Origin: Sphingomonas sanguinis
GTDB lineage: Bacteria > Pseudomonadota > Alphaproteobacteria > Sphingomonadales > Sphingomonadaceae
Length of the DNA: 64,000 nt
Assembly: GCF_001476905.1 (NCBI RefSeq)
Contig: NZ_LDTE01000044.1
Span: 1-64,000 of the forward strand
Direction: 5' to 3'
The notes beneath the pieces are model-generated. The model saw only the letters and a list, made by a program, of their open reading frames with translations, was not told where the DNA came from and ran no database searches. The position numbers and the translations under genes were made by a program. Of this stretch, positions 42,068 to 53,650 are shown piece after piece (the stretch's first letter is position 1; each line of letters opens with the position of its first letter).

Positions 42068-42163
42068 GCACCCTCACCCTTCCCACCCGCTTGCGCGGCT
42101 GGGCCCCTCCCTCTCCCGATGGGAGAGGGAGGAAGGCGCGAAGCGCCGGAAGGGTGAGGGTGC
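42068..42163. repeat. Palindromic intergenic repeat, type 2
   Basis: Perfect 16-base outer arms (42068-42083 and 42148-42163, GCACCCTCACCCTTCC and its complement) enclose an inner 12-base hairpin (42106-42117 with 42121-42132, loop GAT). Its sequence is different from the type 1 and type 3 repeats. It lies directly after the small acidic gene and before the katG terminator. Confidence 0.8.
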
Positions 42164-42173
42164 GGCATCCATG

Positions 42174-42204
42174 AAAAAGGGGCCGTACCTTTCGGCACAG
42201 CCCC
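42174..42204 (-). terminator. Terminator after katG
   Basis: On the minus strand an 8-base stem (42197-42204 with 42179-42186, one G-U pair) is followed by five T residues (42178-42174). It lies 26 bases beyond the katG stop and is a good rho-independent terminator. Confidence 0.75.
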
Positions 42205-42229
42205 CTTCCCGTTCACCCGTTGCGCAGGA

Positions 42230-44527
<2,298 letters not shown>

Positions 44528-44599
44528 TCAGATCGTCGCGGGAGTAAAACCGACTATCTTCGTCAGACTGATTGAGCGGAGCGAACAGAGCCGATCGGA

Positions 44600-45019
44600 T
44601 CAGCCTGGATCATTCTCGTCGCGCAGTGTCCGGCCGGCCAGGATGATCTCGGCCACGAAGCAGCCCAGACCCGCGACCGCGCAGAGCAGGCCACCGCCAA
44701 AGAAGAAGAACAGGATCGCCGAATGGCCGGAGGCGCGCAGCACCCCGAAGAACAGGGTGATGGCGGCCCCGCAGGTCATGACGCCCGCCGCCGCCGCCAG
44801 CGTGACGGCGATGTCGAGAAAGCGGGACCGCAGCCGCAGCCGGTCCATCTCGATCCGGCTCGCCTGCGCATCCTTCTTCAGGACATGGATACGGTCGCTG
44901 ATCCGTCCCAGCCGCGTCGAAAAGACGTTGAGCAGCGCGCCCACGGCCGTCAGCAGGAAGATCGGGGTCAGCGCCAGCTGAATGACATGCGCCGCCTCGC
45001 TGAGCGGTTCCTTGATCAC
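44600..45019 (-). CDS. DUF2721 family membrane protein
   Basis: A 139-residue protein with the DUF2721 start (A-A-H-V-I-Q-L-A-L-T-P-I-F-L-L-T-A-V-G-A-L-L-N-V), then R-L-G-R-I-S-D-R, a charged helix and two further membrane helices near residues 70-95 and 100-125. The family's function is unknown. Its start overlaps the acetyltransferase stop by 4 bases, making it the last gene of the synthetase operon. The overlap suggests a linked role at the membrane, but nothing more specific. Confidence 0.75.
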   Translation of the reverse strand: MIKEPLSEAAHVIQLALTPIFLLTAVGALLNVFSTRLGRISDRIHVLKKDAQASRIEMDRLRLRSRFLDIAVTLAAAAGVMTCGAAITLFFGVLRASGHSAILFFFFGGGLLCAVAGLGCFVAEIILAGRTLRDENDPG

Positions 45020-45552
45020 ACGCCCGTTCCCAGTCTTGCCTGGGCCGCCGCCAGCGCGGCATCGCGGCGGGCGACCAGTTCCTCGACCGACAGCCCGGAG
45101 AGATCCAACCGCAATTCATGCATCGTCATGCCCGAGCGATAGCCTTGCGGCCAGACGGCGGTTTCCTCGAAACCGCAATGGCGGAAGAATGGCGCGATCG
45201 CGGGCGAGGTGTCGACCGTGACATAGCGGGTCGGCGGATCGGCATGGAGCGCGACGTGCAGCAACCGCTCGAACAGCAACAGCTTGCCCAGACCACAGCC
45301 ATGGAAAGGCCGCGCCGCCATGCCCCAATAGAGCAGTGCCTTGTTGTAATGCTCCCAGACTTCATAGCCACCGAACGCCGCGACGTCGCCAGCGACCGTC
45401 ACGACAAAGGCGGGCCCGTCAGGCTCCTCCAGCGTCTCGATCAGCCATTCGCGGTCCCCGGCTCCGAAATAGTCGGGCAGGTTGGTGTCGAACAGGGCGA
45501 GCACCGCGTCGCGGTCGTCGGGCTGATACGGACGAACGAGAAGTGCGGTCAT
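45016..45552 (-). CDS. GNAT-family N-acetyltransferase
   Basis: A 178-residue protein from ATG 45552 (M-T-A-L-L-V-R-P-Y), which overlaps the phosphopantetheinyl transferase stop. The acetyl-CoA motif A appears as R-P-F-H-G-C-G-L-G-K-L-L-L-F near residues 101-114, and the C-terminal F-F-R-H-C-G-F-E-E-T is typical of GNAT folds. The acceptor is unknown. Coupled to an A-T synthetase and its activating transferase, it may acylate the amino acid or amine handled by that system. Confidence 0.82.
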   Translation of the reverse strand: MTALLVRPYQPDDRDAVLALFDTNLPDYFGAGDREWLIETLEEPDGPAFVVTVAGDVAAFGGYEVWEHYNKALLYWGMAARPFHGCGLGKLLLFERLLHVALHADPPTRYVTVDTSPAIAPFFRHCGFEETAVWPQGYRSGMTMHELRLDLSGLSVEELVARRDAALAAAQARLGTGV

Positions 45553-46115
45553 GCCGCCTCTGCCCAGAATGCGACGGTTTCGATCGCGCCGTCCTGCTCG
45601 CGGGTCCAGCATTGCGACACGCCCTGATGCGCCGCCGTTGCCCGGATCGGATCGATCAGCCGCGTCTCGATCGCCTCCGGCGCGATGCGGCGGGGCGTGC
45701 CGATCAGCTTGGCGTGCGCCTCCTTGATCGTCCAGCGGCGCAGCCATTGCCGGGCCTGCAGGGGAGCGCATGCGGCGCGGACCTCCGCCGCCTCCCGCGC
45801 GGTCATCATGTCCCATAGCGGCGGGCTATCGTCGATCGTCTCGCGATCGACCGCGACGGGCTGGCGGGCGGCGGCGATCAGGCAGAGCCCGGCACGCCCC
45901 GAAAGGCTGATATGCCAGCCATTTGGTGACAAGACCTCCGGCTTTCCCTCACTGTTGCGGGCCAGCGTCACCGTCGCCGCCGACACATGGTGCAGCAGCC
46001 TCGTGACCAGCGGCTCGCGCCGCCCCCGCCCCGGATCGTCCACGCGCCAAATCATGGGCGACGCCCCATCCCAGATCAGCCCATCGAGCGGTCCGTCATG
46101 CCAATGCGGGGTCAT
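45549..46115 (-). CDS. 4'-phosphopantetheinyl transferase, Sfp type
   Basis: A 188-residue enzyme that attaches the CoA-derived arm to carrier domains. Both signature motifs are present: V-A-V-D-R-E (Asp90 and Glu92, magnesium binding) and W-T-I-K-E-A-H-A-K (Trp128, Lys131, Glu132, Lys136). It begins inside the stop of the synthetase gene, whose thiolation serine is its obvious target. It is short compared with Sfp, with a reduced N-terminal half. Confidence 0.87.
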   Translation of the reverse strand: MTPHWHDGPLDGLIWDGASPMIWRVDDPGRGRREPLVTRLLHHVSAATVTLARNSEGKPEVLSPNGWHISLSGRAGLCLIAAARQPVAVDRETIDDSPPLWDMMTAREAAEVRAACAPLQARQWLRRWTIKEAHAKLIGTPRRIAPEAIETRLIDPIRATAAHQGVSQCWTREQDGAIETVAFWAEAA

Positions 46116-49100
46116 TCGCCGGTCACGATCCGGGCCGGGCTCCCCTCCCAGTTGGTGCCCGCGGGCAGGCTCTCGCCCTTCATCACCACCGACAGGTCGC
46201 CCAGCTGCGCATCCGCGCCGATCTCCGCATCATACAGCACGATGGCGAGCGAACCGATCGTGGCGCGGTCGCCGACCGTAATCGCGCCGACCTTCATCAC
46301 CCGGTCCTCGAACAGATGCGTCTGGAGCCCCGCATAGTCGTTGAGCGCCACATCGTCGCCGATCGTCACCAGATCGTGTTCGGTCAGGTCGGTGGTGTCG
46401 ATATAGCAGCGCTTGCCGACCTTGGCGCCCATCAGCCGCAGATACAGGCCGATCCAGGGCGTACCGCGCAACGGCTCCAGCAGATTGGCGACCGCCAGAT
46501 TCTCATAGGTCGCGGTCACCAGCTCGGTCCGCCAGACGAAGGTGCTCCACAGCGGCGCGGTCGTCGCCTTGTAGCGCCCGACCACCAGCCACTTCAGCGC
46601 CAGCACGAACGCACCGCAGGCCAGGCAGAAACCGACATACAGGAATGGGAAGGCCGAGATGATGACCAGCCCGCCCTCCTCCAGATCGTCGAGATCGCCG
46701 ACCACCGACAAGAGCGCGCTGAAGAACACCAGGAAAGCGGTCAGCGACAGGGTGGTGCGGATCGCCTCGATCGACAGACGCGTCGCGATCAGGCCACGCG
46801 ACGGGTTGAAGCGGGCGCCCTCGTCGAACATCGTCGCCACCTGCCGAACCGGCAGCTTGATCGCGGGCGATCCGAACCAGGTGCTGCCCGCCTCGGTCGC
46901 CAGGCTGGGCTCCTCGGGCGGCTTGGAGAGGACGCCGATCAGCACCTCGTCGCCGATCTGCGCGCCGGTGGGCAGCAGCGCCGAATTGCCGATGAAGCTG
47001 CGGCGGCCGATTTTCGTATGCGCCAGCTCGATAGTGCCATGGCCGACCTTGGCCGCGCCGAAGATCACCGAGTCCGCGATGAAGCTCTCCGGCCCGATCT
47101 CGACCAGATCGGGGACGATCGCGCTGGCGGTCGAAATCTCCGCGCGCCGCCCGACCTTCACGCCCAGCGCGCGATACCAGGGGATAACATAGAGCGTGGC
47201 AAAGATCGGGTGCAGCAGCCGCAGCGCCAGGTCGTTGATCTGCCGCACCATCCAATAGCGGACATAGAACCAGCTATCGAGGCGATAGACGCCCGGCTTC
47301 ACGCGGCCGAGGATCAGCCGCTTGGCGAGCACGGTCAGCACGCACATCATCACGATATAGGTCGCGGCGAGCAACGGCGAGACGAGCATGTACCCATAGC
47401 CGGTCGTCGCCCAATCCAGCTCGATCAGCGCGATCAGGCCCGGCGCGATCGGCAGGATGGCGATGATCGGCAGCAGCAGCGCGCCGATGAAGATCGCCAG
47501 TGACGGCCCTGCCCGCTTGCCGGTCGTGATGGCCTCACCCGGCTCGACCATCCGGTCGAAGGCGGCGGGCGATCCGGTCCAGCGTTGGCGGGCGGGGATG
47601 ACCGTCTCGGCGGGGAGCGCGGCCATATCGTCGAGGATCGCATCATCCTCCAGGGCAGAATTGCGGCCGACCACCGCTTGGCCGCCGACAAAGGCGCGGT
47701 CGCCCAGCGTCACCGTGCCCAGCCGGAGCAGGCCACGCTCGACCGAGCTGGTCGCCATCACCGCCTGGTCGCTGACGATCGCATCGTCGCCGCAAGCGAA
47801 CAGGTCGGCGGTGTCGATGACGCCATTGCCGATATAGGCGCGCTTGCCGATCCTGGCGCCCAGCATCCGGTAATAGCCCCGGATCATCGGCGTACCCGCC
47901 AGATAGGGCGTCGCCGTCACCGCGATGATCCGCCGCACCAGCCACCAGCGGAAATAGGTCCCGCCCCATAGTGGATAGTCGCCCGCCTTGAACCGCCCCG
48001 CGATCAACCACTTGGCGGCGATCGAGAACAGCATCGAGGCGACCGGCACGATAGTGAAGAACAAGGCACTGAGGATCAGCGCATCGATCCGGCTCATCCG
48101 CCCCGCCAGATGCGTATAGGCGACGTACGGGAAGAACCATTGCAGCCCGGCGATGGTGTAGATGGGCAGCAGCGCCACCGTCTGCGCGGCAACGCACAGC
48201 ATCCGCTTCCATTCGGGGACGCGGTGGAAACTCTCCTCGGTCGCGACCGCCACGGGTGCGGTGCCGCCGATCCGGGTGGCCAGCGCGCGAATGGTCGGCG
48301 CGGCGTAGAGGTCCTCCAGCGACAAACCCTCCAGCCCCGCGACCTTGCGCGCGGCCGAAACGAGGCGCGCGGCCTTCAGTGAATGGCCGCCCAGATCCTC
48401 GAACAGATCGTCCGTCACCGACACCGGCTGCGGCGCGAACGCTTCGGTCCAGATGGCGTGGAGCTTTTCCTCCATCGGCGTGGCGGGCACTTCGAGCTGG
48501 CGGCCGGTGTCGACGGTGATTTCCGGCTTTACCAGTGCCTTGCGGTCGACCTTTCCCGACGCAGGCAAGGTCGGCAAAGCGGCCAGCAGCTGATAGGCGG
48601 CGGGGCGCATGTAGTTGGGCAGCCGCTCGGTCACCCGCGCCTTGATGTCGGCGATGTCGATCGTCTCGCCACTGCGGGCGACGAGGAAGGCGGCCAGAAA
48701 CTCCGAACCGTCGGCATCGGTGAACAGATGCACCACCGCCTGTGCGACGCCGGGCGCTTCGCCGATCACCGCCTCGATCTCGGCCAGCTCGACGCGGAAG
48801 CCGCGGATCTTCACCTGGGTGTCGATACGCCCGACGAAATCGATATCGCCCGCCGCGTCCAGCCGTACGAGATCGCCCGAGCGATAGATGCGCTCCGGCC
48901 CGCCCGACACGGTGTCGAACGGGGTCATGGTGAATTTCTCGGCGGTCAGGTCGGGGCGGTTGACGTAACCGACGCCGACGCCGGGCCCGCCGATGACCAG
49001 CTCGCCCTCCTGCCCCGCCTCGACCGGTTGCAACGCCTCGTCGACGATCCAGGCGGTATAGCCGGGCAGCGGCTTGCCGATCGTGATGCGCTTGCCCGGC

Positions 49101-50119
49101 TGCACCTCGGTCCAGGTCGCGGTCACCGATGTTTCGGTCGGGCCATATGTGTTGAGCAGCCGCAGGCCGGGACGGGCCAGACGGCGCGGCAAGTCGGCCG
49201 GACACGCCTCACCGCCCATGTTGATCAAGCGCAGGGTCGGCACCGGATGCTCGACCAGCGCGATCAGCGAGGGGACGACGTGCCAGATCGTCGTCTTTTC
49301 CGCGGCCAGCGCGATGGCGACATCGGGCCCGCTCGCCGCCAGCGCCTCGGCCGCGACCAGCAGTTTCGCGCCGACGAAGAAGGCGCTCCACATCGTCTCG
49401 ACCGACATGTCGAAGGCCAGGCTGAACCCGCCGAACACGATGTCGTCGGGCTCCAACGCCAGGATCGCGCTTTCGGAGCGGACGAGGTGACAGGCATTGG
49501 CATGGGTGATCATCACCCCCTTGGGCCGCCCGGTCGTGCCCGAGGTATAGATGATATAGGCCAAGTCCTGCGGGTCCGATCCGGTCACCTCGCGACCCAT
49601 CGGCAAGGGCGGCTCGGCGGCGAGGTCACCCAGTTCGGCGTCGAGGGCCAGGGTCGCCCCCGGTATCTCCGCCGACCGCGCGCCGGTGGTGATGGTCAGC
49701 GCGGCACCGCTATCCTCGATGATGAAGGCGATGCGGTCCTGCGGATACCCCCAGTCGACCGGGACATAGGCCGCGCCGGTGCGCAGCACGCCCAGGATCG
49801 CCATATACTGGTCGAGCCCGCGCGGCAGGCAGAGGACCACCCGGTCCCCCTTGCCTATCCCCAGCGCCCGCAACCGGTGAGCCAGCGACAGGCTGCGATG
49901 CGCGAGCATGTCGTAGGTCCAGTCCTTGGGGCGACTATATTCCTCGTCCGCGCCGATCAGCGTCAGTGCGGTGGTCCAGCCCCGCGACCGGCAGGTCGCG
50001 TCGAACAACTCGTGCAGCAGCTCGTCGCGGGCATAGGGTCGGTCAGGGCGCAGCGCCGGGGCCGGGGCGATCGAGGCATGGATGCTCGGCGCGACGGGGA
50101 CTTCGGTATCTGCGGACAT
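46112..50119 (-). CDS. Pls/PosA-type synthetase: adenylation, thiolation, then three membrane beta-helix units
   Basis: A 1335-residue protein. The adenylation domain (about 40-530) has Y-T-S-G-T-T-G-R-P-K-G, N-T-Y-G-P-T-E-T, Y-R-S-G-D-L and the catalytic Lys523. The thiolation domain carries Ser580 in D-L-G-G-H-S-L. There is no condensation or thioesterase domain. Instead three repeats follow, each of membrane helices plus left-handed beta-helix hexapeptides (I-G-K-R-A-Y-I-G-N-G, I-G-R-R-S-F-I-G-N-S, V-G-K-R-C-Y-I-D), each ending W-x-G-S-P-A. This is the plan of epsilon-poly-lysine synthetase and relatives, where the membrane part links or transfers residues. The pocket residues by eye are D237, M238, E241, H280, I299, M301, T324, V332, T333. 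The product is unknown. Confidence 0.87.
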   Translation of the reverse strand: MSADTEVPVAPSIHASIAPAPALRPDRPYARDELLHELFDATCRSRGWTTALTLIGADEEYSRPKDWTYDMLAHRSLSLAHRLRALGIGKGDRVVLCLPRGLDQYMAILGVLRTGAAYVPVDWGYPQDRIAFIIEDSGAALTITTGARSAEIPGATLALDAELGDLAAEPPLPMGREVTGSDPQDLAYIIYTSGTTGRPKGVMITHANACHLVRSESAILALEPDDIVFGGFSLAFDMSVETMWSAFFVGAKLLVAAEALAASGPDVAIALAAEKTTIWHVVPSLIALVEHPVPTLRLINMGGEACPADLPRRLARPGLRLLNTYGPTETSVTATWTEVQPGKRITIGKPLPGYTAWIVDEALQPVEAGQEGELVIGGPGVGVGYVNRPDLTAEKFTMTPFDTVSGGPERIYRSGDLVRLDAAGDIDFVGRIDTQVKIRGFRVELAEIEAVIGEAPGVAQAVVHLFTDADGSEFLAAFLVARSGETIDIADIKARVTERLPNYMRPAAYQLLAALPTLPASGKVDRKALVKPEITVDTGRQLEVPATPMEEKLHAIWTEAFAPQPVSVTDDLFEDLGGHSLKAARLVSAARKVAGLEGLSLEDLYAAPTIRALATRIGGTAPVAVATEESFHRVPEWKRMLCVAAQTVALLPIYTIAGLQWFFPYVAYTHLAGRMSRIDALILSALFFTIVPVASMLFSIAAKWLIAGRFKAGDYPLWGGTYFRWWLVRRIIAVTATPYLAGTPMIRGYYRMLGARIGKRAYIGNGVIDTADLFACGDDAIVSDQAVMATSSVERGLLRLGTVTLGDRAFVGGQAVVGRNSALEDDAILDDMAALPAETVIPARQRWTGSPAAFDRMVEPGEAITTGKRAGPSLAIFIGALLLPIIAILPIAPGLIALIELDWATTGYGYMLVSPLLAATYIVMMCVLTVLAKRLILGRVKPGVYRLDSWFYVRYWMVRQINDLALRLLHPIFATLYVIPWYRALGVKVGRRAEISTASAIVPDLVEIGPESFIADSVIFGAAKVGHGTIELAHTKIGRRSFIGNSALLPTGAQIGDEVLIGVLSKPPEEPSLATEAGSTWFGSPAIKLPVRQVATMFDEGARFNPSRGLIATRLSIEAIRTTLSLTAFLVFFSALLSVVGDLDDLEEGGLVIISAFPFLYVGFCLACGAFVLALKWLVVGRYKATTAPLWSTFVWRTELVTATYENLAVANLLEPLRGTPWIGLYLRLMGAKVGKRCYIDTTDLTEHDLVTIGDDVALNDYAGLQTHLFEDRVMKVGAITVGDRATIGSLAIVLYDAEIGADAQLGDLSVVMKGESLPAGTNWEGSPARIVTGE

Positions 50120-50155
50120 CGATACGCTTTCTGGACCAGGACGTGAAGGATCGGC

Positions 50156-51118
50156 TCAACTGCGCCGGATCAGGGCCCGCGACAATCGCCGATCTTCGAG
50201 CGAATAGTAAAGCCAGATGCCATCCTCGGCGACCACGACCGAGGCGGCAAAGGCGATATCGGTCGCGCCCCGATCATCGGCGGGCGGCGGCAGGATCAGC
50301 GGCTCGATCCCGCGCGCGACGACACGGGTATAATGTTCGTCGAACGCGACCCAACCGATCCGCCAGCGCGCATCACGCGTCGCACCGTTGTAGAACATCA
50401 CCGGACACGCCTTGTCGTCCGTCAGCAGCGGGCCGGTCGACAGGTGCCAGTCGTCCCAGCTATCCTCGCGCGGCATGAAGGGAGTGGGCTGCTCGGTCCA
50501 GGGCCCCGCGACATCCTCGCCGATCGCCAGCCCGATGCGAGAGGCTTCGTCGGCCGCATATTCGTAGAAGAGACGCCAGCGACCATCGGCCGTACGATCG
50601 ACCGTCGCCTCCTTGGTATTGCCCTCCGACTTGGACGAGGCGAGCGCGACGCCGCTCTTGACCAGCCGATCGACCGAGGGACCGGTAGCATAGGACAGCT
50701 CGCCATGCGCATGGTCGGCCAGCACGCCGGAATAATAAACGATATAGCCGTCGTCGGTGCGCACGACCGTCGGGTCCTCGACCCCGCCCGCATCATGCTC
50801 GCCGGGCCCCGGCGCGATGGAGGGCGCGTCCAACATCGTGAAATGCCGCCCGTCCTCGCTCCATCCGGCCCAGATCACACCGGTATCGGTCAGCGTCTCG
50901 CCCTGCGGCACGACGGCGCGGACCATCATGCCCCAGCGGCCATCCGCCTCGCGCCAGACATAGGGGCTCATCAGGTCGCGAGCCATCAATGCGGGCGGCC
51001 CTTCGAGCGTGACGTCCTCGATCCGCTTGACGTTGAAATCCAGGTCTAAGGGAGCGTCGGCCACCCGGTCCTTGCGGTGCGGATCGGCGACCGAGGCGTC
51101 GGTTGCTGGGCCCATCAT
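50156..51118 (-). CDS. Glycosidase-like beta-propeller protein, GH130-like
   Basis: A 320-residue protein without signal peptide, starting at ATG 51118 in the stop of the SDR gene. The repeated W/Y-rich blades and the motif G-G-V-E-D-P-T-V-V near residue 108 resemble GH130 mannoside phosphorylases and hydrolases (E-D-P-R); GH43 is the alternative. A-T-D-I-A-F-A-A-S-V-V and Y-Y-S-L-E-D near the end fit the fifth blade. It lies 36 bases upstream of the synthetase gene, so a sugar-containing substrate or product for the operon is conceivable, but which sugar cannot be read. Confidence 0.6.
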   Translation of the reverse strand: MMGPATDASVADPHRKDRVADAPLDLDFNVKRIEDVTLEGPPALMARDLMSPYVWREADGRWGMMVRAVVPQGETLTDTGVIWAGWSEDGRHFTMLDAPSIAPGPGEHDAGGVEDPTVVRTDDGYIVYYSGVLADHAHGELSYATGPSVDRLVKSGVALASSKSEGNTKEATVDRTADGRWRLFYEYAADEASRIGLAIGEDVAGPWTEQPTPFMPREDSWDDWHLSTGPLLTDDKACPVMFYNGATRDARWRIGWVAFDEHYTRVVARGIEPLILPPPADDRGATDIAFAASVVVAEDGIWLYYSLEDRRLSRALIRRS

Positions 51119-51882
51119 GCGCCCAGCGCCTGCATCAGCGACAGACCGCCATCGATGACGATCCGCGCACCAGTGATGTACTTCGCCTTGTCCGACGCCA
51201 GGAACACCGCGAGGTCTGCGACTTCCGAGGCATTCCCGGCACGCCCCATCGGGATATTCTGCTCCAGCGTCTTGCGATAGACGGGATCGGCCTGCGCCTT
51301 GGCGTTCATCGGGGTCAGGATCATGCCCGGCTCGATCGCATTCACGCGGATGCCGCGCGGCGCTTCCTCGATCGCCAGCGTCTCGACCAGATTGGAAAGC
51401 CCGCCCTTGGCCGCGCAATAATCCGCGCCGCCCGCGCGCACCGCATAGGCGTGGATCGAGGAGATGTGCAGGATCGCCGCATCCCCCTTTGCCTCGCCGC
51501 GCCCGTTCAGAAACCGGCGCGAGGTCAGGAAGGCGCCGGTCAGGTCGGTGTCGATCAGCCGCTGCCACTGGGCCAGCGTCATCTGGCGCACCGTCACGCC
51601 CGACATGTTGAGCCCGGCCGAATTGACCAGCACATCGGCCGCGCCCCATTGCTTCTCCACGGTGGCAAAGGCCTGGTCGACCGATGCCTCGTCATCCACC
51701 GCGACCTGGACCGTCATCGGCTCGCCGCCCGCCTGGCGTACCGCCTGGGCCGTGGCGTCGGCGGCTTGCTGGTCGCTGTGGAAGAGGATCGCAACCCTGG
51801 CGCCTTGCGCACCGAACGCCTCGGCGCAGGCCGCGCCTATGCCGGATTCGGCCCCCGTCACGATCACCGTCTGCGCTGCCAC
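51115..51882 (-). CDS. Short-chain dehydrogenase/reductase
   Basis: A 255-residue SDR with T-G-A-E-S-G-I-G near residues 9-16, N-S-A-G, catalytic Ser in H-I-S-S-I and Tyr-Lys in Y-C-A-A-K, resembling glucose 1-dehydrogenase-type enzymes. GGAGGAAT precedes ATG 51882. It is coupled by a 4-base overlap to the GH130-like gene and leads the synthetase operon, so it may oxidise or reduce a sugar or polyol used there. The substrate is not determined by sequence. Confidence 0.82.
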   Translation of the reverse strand: MAAQTVIVTGAESGIGAACAEAFGAQGARVAILFHSDQQAADATAQAVRQAGGEPMTVQVAVDDEASVDQAFATVEKQWGAADVLVNSAGLNMSGVTVRQMTLAQWQRLIDTDLTGAFLTSRRFLNGRGEAKGDAAILHISSIHAYAVRAGGADYCAAKGGLSNLVETLAIEEAPRGIRVNAIEPGMILTPMNAKAQADPVYRKTLEQNIPMGRAGNASEVADLAVFLASDKAKYITGARIVIDGGLSLMQALGA

Positions 51883-51964
51883 CGGATTCCTCCTGTTCTG
51901 GATGAACCCTCGTAACGATTGCTACCCGGCATTGTTGCTGAACGGGAACGACATTACCGTTCCG

Positions 51965-53446
51965 TCATTCGCCGTCTGTCCCATTGTCATGATGACCACT
52001 CATCGCCGCACCCGCATCGGGGGCGAAGCGACGGTTCCAGATCACGGCGGAGGCGGAGATGATCGCCACCACCATGAACGCCGCCGAGAAGCTGTTCAGC
52101 GTCGGCCCGCCCTTCCCCTCGATCAACGTCCCCAGTTCCAGAACGGTCGCGGCGGTACAGATGCCCAGCGACAGGGTCAGCTGCTGGAACGTCGCGTAAA
52201 AGCTGGTGGCGGCGCTCATCCGGTCCTTGGTCACATCGGCATAGGCGATGGCGTTGAACCCGGTGAACTGGAACGAGGTGAAGAAGCCCGACAGCGCCAG
52301 GATCAGCGTGATGAGCGGGATCGACCAGTCGGGGCGGAACAGCGCACAGGTCGCGTACCCTGCACTGCTGACCAGGCCCGACACGATCAGGCTGCGGCGA
52401 AAGCCCCAGCGGCGCAGGACGCGCGGAGCCAGCGCCTTCATCGCCAGCGCACCGACCGCACCCGCCATGGTGATCGTGCCCGTCTTGGCCGCGCTCAATC
52501 CGAAGCCCAGCTGGAACATCAGCGGCAACAGGAAGGGCTGCGCGCCTTGGGTGATACGGGTCAGCGATCCGCCGATCACCGACAGGCGAAAGGTCGGGAC
52601 CCGCATCAGCGTGGGGTCCAGGATCGGGTCATGGGTGTGCCGGGCGTGGCGGATGTAGAACCAGCCGAACGCCACCCCGACGACCAGCAGGCCGAGCGCG
52701 ACCCAGCCGGTGCCGGGGCGGCTCGCCAGCTCGAACCCGAAGAGCAGGCACCCGAGCGCCACACCGGAAAGGACGAAACCCGACACATCGAACCGGGCGC
52801 GCGGATCGCCGCGGATCTCCGGCACCAGCATCCAGGCACCGACCATGCCGAGAATGCCGATCGGGATGTTGAGATAGAAGATCCAGCGCCAGTCGAGCCA
52901 AGTCACGATGAACCCGCCCAGCGGCGGCCCCAGGATCGGACCGATCAGCGCCGGCATGACCAGCCAGGACAGTGCCTGCACCATGTCCGCCTTGGCGACG
53001 CTACGCAGCAGGACCAGTCGCCCGACCGGCACCATCATCGCGCCGCCGATCCCTTGCAGGAACCGCGCGGCGACCAGGGTAGGAAGCGTCCCTGACTGGG
53101 CGCACAGGATCGAGCCGAGCAGGAAGATGCCGATCGCCGAACAGAAGACGGTGCGCGACCCGAACTTGTCGGCCAGCGTGCCGCTCGCCGGGATGAACAA
53201 GGCCAGCGCGAGGAGATAGCTGGTCAGCGCCAGGCTGAGGCTGGTGGCCGGGGTGCCCAGGTCGCGCGCCATGGTGGGCAAGGCGACGGTCAGGACGGTG
53301 CCGTCCAACTGCTGCATGAACAGCGCCGAGGCGACGACGAGCGCTATCACGCGGTAGCCGCGTGTCTGTGTGGGCGCGGCGGGACGTGTGCTGCTGGTCA
53401 CCGCCTCGACGGCGGGAGCCAGCCCGTCATTCACGTCGGCACTCAT
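51965..53446 (-). CDS. MFS drug/metabolite exporter, DHA2 (14-helix) type
   Basis: A roughly 493-residue transporter with M-Q-Q-L-D-G-T-V-L-T-V-A-L-P and the antiporter motif G-P-I-L-G-P-P-L-G-G, plus A-D-K-F-G-S-R-T between helices 2 and 3. These are typical of EmrB/QacA-type DHA2 exporters. The hydrophobic segments fit 14 helices. ATG 53446 (M-S-A-D-V-N-D) was chosen; ATG 53476 adds ten basic residues and is possible. It lies 82 bases before the SDR gene on the same strand and may export the product of the synthetase operon or act independently. Confidence 0.82.
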   Translation of the reverse strand: MSADVNDGLAPAVEAVTSSTRPAAPTQTRGYRVIALVVASALFMQQLDGTVLTVALPTMARDLGTPATSLSLALTSYLLALALFIPASGTLADKFGSRTVFCSAIGIFLLGSILCAQSGTLPTLVAARFLQGIGGAMMVPVGRLVLLRSVAKADMVQALSWLVMPALIGPILGPPLGGFIVTWLDWRWIFYLNIPIGILGMVGAWMLVPEIRGDPRARFDVSGFVLSGVALGCLLFGFELASRPGTGWVALGLLVVGVAFGWFYIRHARHTHDPILDPTLMRVPTFRLSVIGGSLTRITQGAQPFLLPLMFQLGFGLSAAKTGTITMAGAVGALAMKALAPRVLRRWGFRRSLIVSGLVSSAGYATCALFRPDWSIPLITLILALSGFFTSFQFTGFNAIAYADVTKDRMSAATSFYATFQQLTLSLGICTAATVLELGTLIEGKGGPTLNSFSAAFMVVAIISASAVIWNRRFAPDAGAAMSGHHDNGTDGE

Positions 53447-53650
53447 CGAGGCCAGATTACGCCGTCTCCACCGCATATCGTTCCATTCGTCTGTCGCGTG
53501 CCATCACCAAAGCCCCGCATCCCTAAAAGGCGATGCCGCCCCGGTCGATCGCCTTCAATTGCGGGCACAGGAAATGGTTCATGGGGCCGTGTCCTCGCTC
53601 GCCCTGCCCGCCGCGTCGGAACGGGGCGGCGCGGTGCGGGTTACCGATCC

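Noticed and set aside
48383-50146. Long plus-strand open frame of 587 codons opposite the synthetase gene.
   Set aside because: It is a high-GC antisense shadow rich in Arg, Gln and Asp, with no domain or ribosome binding site. The opposite strand encodes clear adenylation-domain motifs throughout.
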